This document shows, one piece after another, positions 1 to 5,136 of a stretch of 7,435 nt of DNA (position 1 is the stretch's first letter; each line of letters begins with the position of its first letter). The translations under genes and the position numbers were made by a program. The DNA comes from UBA4717 sp002404395 (GTDB lineage: Bacteria; Bacillota; Clostridia; Oscillospirales; CAG-272): positions 1 through 7,435 of the forward strand of contig CALFNW010000091.1 of assembly GCA_937902275.1 (NCBI GenBank), read 5' to 3'. Below the pieces are notes generated by a model. The model had not been told where the DNA came from. It made no database searches and saw nothing but the letters and a program-made list of their open reading frames with translations.

Positions 1-55
1 CGAACCCACGCGATCAGCTTGGAAGGCTGAGATTCTACCATTGAACTACACCCGC
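1..55 (-). tRNA. tRNA-Gly (anticodon UCC), 3' part cut off by window start
   Basis: Read on the minus strand, the 5' acceptor strand GCGGGTG begins at position 55 and is followed by a D-arm. The anticodon arm has a 5-bp stem TCAGC/GCTGA and a 7-nt loop CTTCCAA, which places anticodon UCC at 21-23. The segment ends just after GTGGGTTCG, the start of the T-arm, so about 55 of the usual 74-76 nt are present and the 3' acceptor strand lies outside the window. It decodes GGA/GGG glycine codons. It lies downstream of, and co-directional with, the SGNH hydrolase gene but has its own promoter. Confidence 0.95.
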
Positions 56-73
56 GTAGTCTCAACGGTAAAT

Positions 74-102
74 ATAATACCATATCTCAGGCGGTTTGTC
101 AA
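74..102 (-). promoter_or_regulatory. sigma-A promoter of the tRNA-Gly gene
   Basis: On the minus strand, a perfect -35 box TTGACA (97-102) is separated by exactly 17 bp from a -10 box TATTAT (74-79). This predicts a start near 67, about a dozen bases before the mature tRNA 5' end at 55, so a short 5' leader would be removed by RNase P. The near-consensus boxes fit a strongly expressed stable RNA. Confidence 0.85.
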
Positions 103-155
103 TACTTTTTTCGTAATTTTCTCAAAAAGGAGCGAATCAGAGTATGCAAAGCCGT

Positions 156-881
156 TTAGCCGAGATATGATTTTATTGCCATGGCAATAAAGAATGCCAT
201 TTTGCGTGCACCGGATTCATTCGGGTGCAGTCCGTCGATAAGGTCTCTGCCGTTTTTCTCCCACTCCTCATAGCGGCCGTAGATCCCGCAATAGAGAGTG
301 TCTATGTAACGCACCGAAAGTCGTGCTGCCATTTCCTTGATGAAATTGCCTTTCTTAAGAATATCTCTGAACGGACGTATCTTGTCGTCCGCCTGGATCG
401 GTGTGCAGAGGAACTGATATGCATTCGGGTACAGTTCGGTCAGCGATTCGACCGTATAACGGATCGAGCCTCCCCAAGTGAGACGGTCAACTTCGCTGAG
501 CGGCACGTACCTGCCGTCGCGGTAGAACTGCGCGTCGGTCACTTCGGTTGATTCGTCGAGACCGCCGTTTGTGCCTGCCGCCATAATTATTACGTCAAAG
601 TCGGAATAATCGGGATCGCCTGCGGCTTTACGCTGCTTGAGTTTTTCTACCTGATTTCCCATGACGTTGTTTACGTTGTCGTTCGGATCGAATACGGGCT
701 TGCCGTCGTAGACGGTATGCTCCTTATCAAACCAGCACGCGCCTGCCACGGCGGTACTTGCATGGTGCGCCGGTTCGGTCAGCTCACAGAAATATCTCGG
801 CCATCCGCGCTCGCCCATATAGAGACTTGTTATGCTGTCTCCCATAAAAAGTACGCGCTTACCCTTAAGAAAGTTTTCCAT
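156..881 (-). CDS. SGNH/GDSL-family hydrolase (esterase or acetyl-hydrolase type)
   Basis: A 241-residue predicted cytoplasmic hydrolase of the SGNH/GDSL superfamily. Seen in the sequence: block I MGDSIT with nucleophile Ser16, a Gly at about 47 in the block II region, block III GTNGG with oxyanion Asn105, and block V DGLHP with catalytic Asp216 and His219. All four blocks are in order and intact, so the enzyme should be active. Family members deacylate carbohydrates or lipids; the substrate cannot be read from the sequence. No signal peptide or membrane segment is seen. I chose the ATG at 881 because GGAG lies 9 nt upstream; the upstream in-frame ATG at 914 lies inside a hairpin and has poor SD spacing (about 3 nt). 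The gene starts 48 bp after nfnB on the same strand with no visible promoter or terminator between, so co-transcription is likely although a metabolic link is not obvious. Confidence 0.85.
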   Translation of the reverse strand: MENFLKGKRVLFMGDSITSLYMGERGWPRYFCELTEPAHHASTAVAGACWFDKEHTVYDGKPVFDPNDNVNNVMGNQVEKLKQRKAAGDPDYSDFDVIIMAAGTNGGLDESTEVTDAQFYRDGRYVPLSEVDRLTWGGSIRYTVESLTELYPNAYQFLCTPIQADDKIRPFRDILKKGNFIKEMAARLSVRYIDTLYCGIYGRYEEWEKNGRDLIDGLHPNESGARKMAFFIAMAIKSYLG

Positions 882-890
882 TTCACATTG

Positions 891-894
891 CTCC
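891..894 (-). promoter_or_regulatory. ribosome binding site deciding the hydrolase start at 881
   Basis: Minus-strand GGAG sits 9 nt before the ATG at 881. It immediately follows the 3' arm of the 896-915 hairpin, which leaves this site exposed while burying the alternative ATG at 914. Confidence 0.6.
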
Positions 895-895
895 G

Positions 896-915
896 GATGC
901 CGCGTGAGCGGCATC
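896..915 (-). other. intercistronic hairpin between nfnB and the SGNH hydrolase
   Basis: A perfect 8-bp inverted repeat, GATGCCGC / GCGGCATC, with a 4-nt loop (TCAC on the transcribed strand). No T-tract follows on the minus strand, so it is not a classical terminator. It lies between two co-directional genes and directly before the downstream SD. An mRNA stability or processing element is the simplest reading; this is inference. Confidence 0.5.
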
Positions 916-929
916 TTCCTTTCAAAGAT

Positions 930-2327
930 TTATTTTTGGTTTTTAATATATTCGTCTATTGCCGCCGCGGCAGTCTTGCCTGCTCCCATTGCGAGTATTA
1001 CCGTTGCCGCACCGGTTACGGCGTCTCCGCCGGCAAATACGCCTTCGCGCGAGGTCTTACCGTGCTCATCGGCAATTATTCCGCCCCAATTTTCGGTATC
1101 AAGTCCCCTTGTGGTATGCTTGATAAGCGGATTCGGTGAGGTGCCTATCGACATTATAACGGTGTCACATTCAAGCACGAATTCGGAGTCTGCCTTTTCG
1201 ATCGGTCTGCGTCTGCCGGAGGCGTCGGGTTCGCCGAGCTCCATTTCCACGCATTTCATTCCGCTTGCAAAGCCGTTTTCGTCGCCGAGAATTTCGGTCG
1301 GATTCGTGAGCAGTCTGAATTTGATCCCTTCCTCCATTGCGTGCTCAACTTCTTCACGGCGTGCCGGAAGTTCTTCAAGCGAACGGCGGTATACTATGCT
1401 GACTTCTTCCGCTCCGAGTCTGAGCGCACTGCGCGCCGCATCCATTGCGACGTTTCCGCCGCCGACAACTGCAACGCGGCGGCTTTTTAAGATCGGTGTG
1501 TCGCTGTTCTCAAGATACGCTTTCATCAGGTTAACTCTTGTAAGGTATTCGTTTGCGGAATAAACGCCTTTAAGGTTTTCACCCGGTATATTCATGAAGC
1601 GCGGAAGTCCCGCCCCCGAGCCGATGTAGACCGCGTCATATCCCATTGAATCAAGCAACTCGTCGATCGAATACGTGCGCCCTATGACGGTATTCACGTT
1701 GATCTCTACGCCGAGCTTCACAAGAGAGTCTATCTCGCGTGCGACGATCGATTTCGGCAGTCTGAATTCGGGAATACCGTACACAAGCACGCCGCCGGGG
1801 GTATGCAGGGCTTCAAAGATCGTTACCGAATAGCCGAGCTTTGCAAGATCGCCGGCGCACGCAAGACCCGAAGGCCCCGAGCCGATGATCGCGATCTTAT
1901 GACCGTTTGAAGTCGGTCTTTCGGGCATATCGGTTTCGGATTCATGTGCACTGTGATAATCGGCGGCAAAACGCTCAAGTCTGCCGATCGCCACAGGTTC
2001 GCTTTTGAGTTTGCGTATACAACTGCCCTCACATTGGCTTTCCTGCGGACATACCCTGCCGCAGACTGCCGGAAGTGAGCTTGATTTTCCGATAACTTGA
2101 TATGCCGCCTCGTAATTCCCGTTTGCAATTTCCGAGATGAAGGACGGAATATCTATGCCTACCGGGCAGTGCTTGACACACGCCGGATTTTTGCAGTTAA
2201 GACATCTTGCAGCTTCGGCTTGCGCAAGCTCGGCAGTATAACCGAGTGCGACCTCTTTGAAATTTTTATTTCTGACGTCGGGTGCCTGCGACGGCATCTC
2301 ATGACGCGGAGATTTCATATCTGGCAT
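930..2327 (-). CDS. nfnB: NfnB: large subunit of NADH-dependent ferredoxin:NADP+ oxidoreductase (GltD-like flavoprotein)
   Basis: A 465-residue flavoprotein of the glutamate-synthase small-subunit family. In Nfn complexes the large subunit handles NADP(H), ferredoxin and the bifurcating FAD. In order: an N-terminal Fe-S domain with Cys42, Cys45, Cys50, Cys54 and a second set Cys89, Cys93, Cys99, Cys103 (two [4Fe-4S] clusters expected); an FAD Rossmann motif GSGPSG at 149-154; an NADPH Rossmann motif GGGNVA at 289-294 followed by YRRS at 313-316, typical of NADPH binding; and a C-terminal FAD motif FAGGDAV at 431-437. I chose the start at 2327, which gives the family-typical N-terminus (MPDMKSPRHEMP) with a good SD; a 20-residue longer reading runs back into nfnA. 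It lies 10 bp after nfnA. The alternative, GltD of glutamate synthase, is disfavoured because the partner is an NfnA-type subunit and no large glutamate synthase subunit is seen. Confidence 0.88.
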   Translation of the reverse strand: MPDMKSPRHEMPSQAPDVRNKNFKEVALGYTAELAQAEAARCLNCKNPACVKHCPVGIDIPSFISEIANGNYEAAYQVIGKSSSLPAVCGRVCPQESQCEGSCIRKLKSEPVAIGRLERFAADYHSAHESETDMPERPTSNGHKIAIIGSGPSGLACAGDLAKLGYSVTIFEALHTPGGVLVYGIPEFRLPKSIVAREIDSLVKLGVEINVNTVIGRTYSIDELLDSMGYDAVYIGSGAGLPRFMNIPGENLKGVYSANEYLTRVNLMKAYLENSDTPILKSRRVAVVGGGNVAMDAARSALRLGAEEVSIVYRRSLEELPARREEVEHAMEEGIKFRLLTNPTEILGDENGFASGMKCVEMELGEPDASGRRRPIEKADSEFVLECDTVIMSIGTSPNPLIKHTTRGLDTENWGGIIADEHGKTSREGVFAGGDAVTGAATVILAMGAGKTAAAAIDEYIKNQK

Positions 2328-2335
2328 TCGTTTTT

Positions 2336-2339
2336 CCTC
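2336..2339 (-). promoter_or_regulatory. nfnB ribosome binding site overlapping the nfnA stop codon
   Basis: Minus-strand TGAGGA combines the nfnA stop codon TGA (2338-2340) with the SD GAGG, 8 nt before the nfnB ATG at 2327. This layout implies translational coupling, which suits two subunits of one complex, and it fixes the nfnB start. Confidence 0.75.
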
Positions 2340-3174
2340 ACTTGGCTTTGAAAAGATTGCAGGTTTCTTCATGACGGCGACGCTCAAACGGCTTATACAT
2401 TGATGAGCGCGCTATTGCTTCGTCAAAGTCAATCAGGTGTCCGTCAAACTCGGGACCGTCAACACAGGCAAATTTGGTTTTTCCGTCAACCGTCAGCCGA
2501 CAGCAACCGCACATTCCGGTTCCGTCGATCATTATGGGATTCATGCTCGCGACGGTCTTAATATTGTATTTTTTCGTAAGCGCGCATACGAATTTCATCA
2601 TAATGAGCGGACCGATCGTAATGACTTCATCATACTTTTCGCCGGATTCGATCAGCTTTTCAAGCGCGTTTGTGACAAGTCCCTTTTCACCGGCACTGCC
2701 GTCGTCGGTCATTAAAACAAGCTTATTGCTGACCGAGGCAAATTCAGCTTCGAGAATAACTAACTCCCGGTTCCTGAAGCCTATTATCGAATGGACCTCA
2801 CAGCCTGCCGCATGAAGCTTTTTAGCGACCGGATAAGCGATGGCACAGCCGACTCCGCCGCCGACGATGGCTACCTTTTTCAGTCCTTCGGTTTCGGTCG
2901 CTCTGCCGAGCGGACCCACAAAATCATGCAGGCAGTCGCCCTCGTTCAGGTGATTCAACTTTTCGGTGGTAGCGCCGACTATCTGGAATATTATCGTAAC
3001 GCTTCCGCGCTCACGGTCAAAATCGGCAACGGTCAGCGGTATGCGCTCGCCGTCGGCGTCTGTGCGCAGTATGATAAACTGCCCGGGCTCCGCTTTCGCG
3101 GCGATTGCAGGAGCTTCTATTTCCATAAGTGTAACAGTTGGGTTCAATGCCAATTTTTTTAAAATTTTATACAT
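2338..3174 (-). CDS. nfnA: NfnA: small subunit of NADH-dependent ferredoxin:NADP+ oxidoreductase (FAD, NAD and [2Fe-2S] binding)
   Basis: A 278-residue ferredoxin-NADP-reductase-like subunit, related to SudB and to the dihydroorotate dehydrogenase electron-transfer subunit PyrK. In Nfn it oxidises NADH and passes electrons to NfnB. Seen: a beta-barrel FAD domain with RIPLT at 44-48, a nucleotide-binding motif GGGVGCA at 105-111, and a C-terminal [2Fe-2S] segment DGTGMCGCC...C with Cys222, Cys224, Cys225, Cys237 and the conserved Asp218. The ATG at 3174 gives the usual family N-terminus (MYKIL) and has AAAGGA 7 nt upstream; a 31-residue longer reading to 3267 would cross the promoter and is rejected. 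PyrK is a less likely alternative because the next gene is nfnB, not pyrD. Expected reaction, from the family: NADH and reduced ferredoxin jointly reduce two NADP+, reversibly, in the cytoplasm. Confidence 0.88.
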   Translation of the reverse strand: MYKILKKLALNPTVTLMEIEAPAIAAKAEPGQFIILRTDADGERIPLTVADFDRERGSVTIIFQIVGATTEKLNHLNEGDCLHDFVGPLGRATETEGLKKVAIVGGGVGCAIAYPVAKKLHAAGCEVHSIIGFRNRELVILEAEFASVSNKLVLMTDDGSAGEKGLVTNALEKLIESGEKYDEVITIGPLIMMKFVCALTKKYNIKTVASMNPIMIDGTGMCGCCRLTVDGKTKFACVDGPEFDGHLIDFDEAIARSSMYKPFERRRHEETCNLFKAK

Positions 3175-3181
3175 TTGAAGA

Positions 3182-3187
3182 TCCTTT
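3182..3187 (-). promoter_or_regulatory. nfnA ribosome binding site deciding the start at 3174
   Basis: Minus-strand AAAGGA with 7 nt to the ATG at 3174. It supports this start over the longer reading frame, which begins upstream of the promoter. Confidence 0.75.
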
Positions 3188-3190
3188 CGG

Positions 3191-3205
3191 AAACCAATTT
3201 GGTTT
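3191..3205. promoter_or_regulatory. perfect palindrome in the nfnAB 5' leader (candidate operator)
   Basis: AAACCAA-T-TTGGTTT, a perfect 7-bp inverted repeat around one central base. It begins a few bases after the predicted start (about 3208) and ends just before the nfnA SD. The one-base centre makes a DNA-binding dimer site more natural than an RNA hairpin, although a 6-bp stem with a 3-nt loop is possible. I recognise no named regulator for it. Confidence 0.5.
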
Positions 3206-3214
3206 GCACTTGAT

Positions 3215-3243
3215 ATTGTATCATCTGAGATGACGTTTGTCAA
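3215..3243 (-). promoter_or_regulatory. sigma-A promoter of the nfnAB-hydrolase operon
   Basis: On the minus strand, TTGACA (3238-3243), a 17-bp spacer and TACAAT (3215-3220). The predicted start is near 3208, giving a leader of about 35 nt before nfnA. The spacer is largely filled by the palindrome at 3221-3233, so the promoter is probably controlled by a DNA-binding regulator. Confidence 0.85.
3221..3233. promoter_or_regulatory. perfect palindrome inside the nfnAB promoter spacer (candidate operator)
   Basis: TCATCT-G-AGATGA, a perfect 6-bp inverted repeat around one base, abutting the -10 box and lying wholly between -35 and -10. A protein bound here would clash with, or remodel contact by, RNA polymerase. 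The regulator is unknown. Confidence 0.5.
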
Positions 3244-3290
3244 CGGATAAAGCTTGGATACATACACAATTTATTTGTGCGGATAGATAT

Positions 3291-3327
3291 AATAACCAAA
3301 ACGGCTGTCGCGGACAGCGACAGCCGT
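3291..3327 (-). terminator. intrinsic terminator downstream of gdhA
   Basis: A perfect 11-bp stem ACGGCTGTCGC / GCGACAGCCGT with a 5-nt loop (stem arms 3301-3311 and 3317-3327). On the minus strand it is followed by TTTGGTTATT, a moderate T-rich tail. It lies 17 nt after the gdhA stop and separates gdhA from the nfnAB promoter. Confidence 0.85.
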
Positions 3328-3344
3328 AGAATCGGATTTTGGTA

Positions 3345-4691
3345 TCAGACAACTCCGTGTGCAAGCATGGATTCCGCAACTTTAAGGAATCCGGCAATAT
3401 TTGCACCGGCAACATAATCGCCTTCAACGCCGTATTCGCGTGCGGCGTCGGCTGCATTGTGATAGATCCCGACCATAATGTCGTGAAGCTTGTTATCGAC
3501 TTCATCAAAGCTCCAGGAATAACGCATGGAGTTCTGGCACATTTCAAGCGCGCTTGTCGCAACGCCGCCGGCATTGGCAGCCTTTGCAGGACCGAAGAGC
3601 ACACCGTTATGCTGGAATACGGCGATCGCTTCGGGAGTGGACGGCATATTCGCGCCCTCTGCGACTGTTTTGCAGCCGTTCTTGACCAGAATTTCCGCAG
3701 ATTGCTTGTCGATCTCGTTCTGAGTTGCACAGGGAAGTGCGATATCGCACTTTATTGTCCAAATGCCCGAGCAGCCCTCATGGTATTCGGCGTCCTTGTG
3801 GGTATCAAGGTATTCCTTGATCCTGCCGCGGCGAACCTCCTTGATGAGCTTTACTGCGTCAAGATCAATGCCGTTCTTGTCGTAAACATAACCGTTAGAG
3901 TCGGAGAGTGCAACGACTTTCGCGCCGAGCGCGGTTGCTTTTTCGCAGGCATATATTGCCACATTTCCCGAGCCGGAGATAACGACGGTCTTGCCTTTGA
4001 ACGAATCGCCGTGATCCTTGAGCATTTCTTCCGTGAAGTAGCACAGACCGTAGCCGGTAGCTTCCTTACGTGCAAGGCTGCCGCCGTAAGTAAGTCCTTT
4101 TCCGGTAAGCACGCCGGTAAACTCATTGCGCAGGCGCTTATACTGACCGAAGAGATATCCGATCTCACGAGCACCGACACCGATATCGCCCGCAGGTACG
4201 TCGGTATCCGCACCGATATGCTTTGAAAGCTCGATCATAAAGCTTTGGCAGAAGCGCATTACTTCGGCATCCGATTTGCCCTTGGGATCAAAGTCGGAGC
4301 CGCCCTTGCCGCCGCCGATCGGCAGACCGGTGAGCGAATTTTTGAATATCTGTTCAAATCCGAGGAATTTGATTATACCTTCATATACCGAGGGGTGGAA
4401 TCTGAGACCGCCCTTGTAAGGACCGATCGCACTGTTGAACTGTACTCTGAAGCCGCGGTTGATCTGAACCTTGCCGGAGTCGTCTACCCACGGCACGCGG
4501 AATTTGATGATCCTTTCGGGCTCAACGATGCTGTCAACGACGCCTTTTTCGATAAACTCGGGGCGCTTTTCGAGCAAAGGCTCAATTGTTTCGAGCACTT
4601 CGCGTACTGCCTGATGAAATTCGGGTTCGCCCGCATTTCTCTTTTCGACCTTCTCCATAAGCTCGGAGAGGTAAGGATTCTTAAAGCTCAT
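3345..4691 (-). CDS. gdhA: glutamate dehydrogenase, hexameric type, probably NADP(H)-linked
   Basis: A 448-residue cytoplasmic enzyme interconverting 2-oxoglutarate plus ammonium and glutamate. Its length matches the hexameric family (about 445-450). Seen: PYKGG with substrate-site Lys93, Lys117, the catalytic stretch PIGGGKGGSDFDPKG with Lys129, PAGDIG with catalytic Asp169, Rossmann motif GSGNVA at 240-245, and GGVATS near 375-380 closing the glutamate site. The second nucleotide-contact strand ends LSDSNG (262-267), resembling the SDS of NADP-linked E. coli GDH rather than NAD-linked clostridial forms; this cofactor call is inference. I chose the start at 4691 because GGAGG lies 5 nt upstream and the product then begins MSFKNPYL as in relatives; the extra 16 residues of a longer reading would overlap the leader hairpin. 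Transcription starts about 185 nt upstream behind an attenuator-like leader and ends at a terminator 17 nt after the stop. Confidence 0.96.
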   Translation of the reverse strand: MSFKNPYLSELMEKVEKRNAGEPEFHQAVREVLETIEPLLEKRPEFIEKGVVDSIVEPERIIKFRVPWVDDSGKVQINRGFRVQFNSAIGPYKGGLRFHPSVYEGIIKFLGFEQIFKNSLTGLPIGGGKGGSDFDPKGKSDAEVMRFCQSFMIELSKHIGADTDVPAGDIGVGAREIGYLFGQYKRLRNEFTGVLTGKGLTYGGSLARKEATGYGLCYFTEEMLKDHGDSFKGKTVVISGSGNVAIYACEKATALGAKVVALSDSNGYVYDKNGIDLDAVKLIKEVRRGRIKEYLDTHKDAEYHEGCSGIWTIKCDIALPCATQNEIDKQSAEILVKNGCKTVAEGANMPSTPEAIAVFQHNGVLFGPAKAANAGGVATSALEMCQNSMRYSWSFDEVDNKLHDIMVGIYHNAADAAREYGVEGDYVAGANIAGFLKVAESMLAHGVV

Positions 4692-4696
4692 AATTA

Positions 4697-4701
4697 CCTC
4701 C
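4697..4701 (-). promoter_or_regulatory. gdhA ribosome binding site
   Basis: Perfect GGAGG (GGAGGT if extended) 5 nt before the ATG at 4691. It is unusually strong and lies 2 nt after the leader hairpin at 4704-4718, so access could be modulated by RNA folding. Confidence 0.85.
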
Positions 4702-4703
4702 AT

Positions 4704-4718
4704 GTCGGCGGAGCCGAC
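4704..4718 (-). other. hairpin abutting the gdhA ribosome binding site
   Basis: A perfect 6-bp stem GTCGGC / GCCGAC with a 3-nt loop, ending 2 nt before GGAGG. As drawn, the SD is single-stranded. The hairpin could act as a stand-off element or as part of an alternative fold of the leader. Confidence 0.55.
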
Positions 4719-4750
4719 CCAGAAACTGACTGATTTCACGTATCAGCGTG

Positions 4751-4782
4751 ATAAAAAACAATATCCCGAGCAATCCCGGGAT
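4751..4782 (-). terminator. intrinsic terminator inside the gdhA 5' leader (attenuator candidate)
   Basis: Read on the minus strand, an 8-bp stem ATCCCGGG / CTCGGGAT with one G-U pair and a 4-nt loop (4763-4782) is followed after ATTG by six T residues (4753-4758). It lies about 95 nt after the predicted gdhA start site and about 60 nt before the gdhA ATG, on the transcribed strand. A terminator between a promoter and its only gene is the hallmark of attenuation or riboswitch control. Confidence 0.7.
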
Positions 4783-4803
4783 CATTAGTCTTGGGACGCA
4801 CGC

Positions 4804-4860
4804 AACACGGCGGACACGCGCTTGAGCTAAGCGGTGTCCGTCCGCATTACGCGGTGTGTT
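4804..4860 (-). ncRNA. structured element in the gdhA leader: three-way-junction-like fold
   Basis: On the minus strand the segment folds by eye into a closing stem P1 (AACAC 4856-4860 with GTGTT 4804-4808), P2 (CCGC/GCGG at 4842-4854, 5-nt loop) and a long P3 (CGGACAC/GTGTCCG plus CGCTT/AAGCG, 12 bp with one bulged base, 4811-4840). It lies between the gdhA start site and the leader terminator, where a sensing domain would be. P1's AACAC arm can also pair with a second GTGTT at 4873-4877, giving two mutually exclusive pairings. I do not recognise a known riboswitch class (glutamine glnA-type, T-box and others do not obviously fit). Confidence 0.5.
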
Positions 4861-4883
4861 AGGTGATGGTTCAACACGGAAAT

Positions 4884-4913
4884 ATTCTACCACAATTATA
4901 CTGCATATGTCAA
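4884..4913 (-). promoter_or_regulatory. sigma-A promoter of gdhA
   Basis: On the minus strand, TTGACA (4908-4913), an 18-bp spacer and TAGAAT (4884-4889). The predicted start is near 4877, leaving an untranslated leader of about 185 nt before gdhA, much longer than the nfnAB and beta-lactamase-family leaders in this window. Confidence 0.8.
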
Positions 4914-5021
4914 TAATTACGGCAAAATTTTCGGTAAAATACGGAGATATTATATCGGCGATCGTCTTTTTTTAAATTTCAGGCGTTTATTTGCATATTT
5001 TGATTTAATTTGTTATTATTG

Positions 5022-5050
5022 TTGACAACCGCTGAACAAGGACTTATAAT
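5022..5050 (+). promoter_or_regulatory. fully consensus sigma-A promoter of the beta-lactamase-family gene
   Basis: TTGACA (5022-5027), a 17-bp spacer and TATAAT (5045-5050), a perfect match in all three parameters. Predicted start is near 5057, giving a leader of about 80 nt. It is divergent from the gdhA promoter about 110 bp away; the AT-rich stretch between them (4914-5021) holds no gene or convincing hairpin that I can see. Confidence 0.88.
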
Positions 5051-5125
5051 TTCCGTGGGATCTGCATGTCGGCAAAGATATCGCACTTGACCGCGGCTTG
5101 TATATTCTCGAAATTCTTATAAAAC

Positions 5126-5129
5126 GGAG
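5126..5129 (+). promoter_or_regulatory. ribosome binding site deciding the start at 5137
   Basis: GGAG with 7 nt to the ATG at 5137. The in-frame ATG at 5098 has no SD, and the residues it would add do not look like a family N-terminus. Confidence 0.75.
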
Positions 5130-5136
5130 ATTTGCC

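Noticed and set aside
882..914. Upstream start at 914 for the SGNH hydrolase
   Set aside because: The ATG is inside the 896-915 hairpin and its SD spacing is too short; the ATG at 881 has GGAG at 9 nt and starts the protein right before the GDS block.
832..1563. 243-codon plus-strand frame antisense to nfnB and the hydrolase
   Set aside because: Ser-rich low-complexity product lying opposite a well-supported gene; no SD, no family motif.
2328..2387. 20-residue N-terminal extension of nfnB overlapping nfnA
   Set aside because: The extension codes through the nfnA end; the start at 2327 matches the family N-terminus and has GAGG at 8 nt.
3339..4226. 295-codon plus-strand frame antisense to gdhA
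   Set aside because: A mirror of GC-biased codons in gdhA; it would run through the gdhA terminator and shows no recognisable domain.
4804..4880. tRNA-like look of the gdhA leader region (a GGTTCAA on the plus strand and a clover-like fold)
   Set aside because: No 7-bp acceptor stem, no 5-bp T-stem around the GGTTCAA, and no valid anticodon arm on either strand.
5066..5122. 18-codon ORF (MSAKISHL...) in the leader of the beta-lactamase-family gene
   Set aside because: The ATG lies only about 9 nt after the predicted start with no proper SD, and no terminator or hairpin makes it a leader-peptide candidate.
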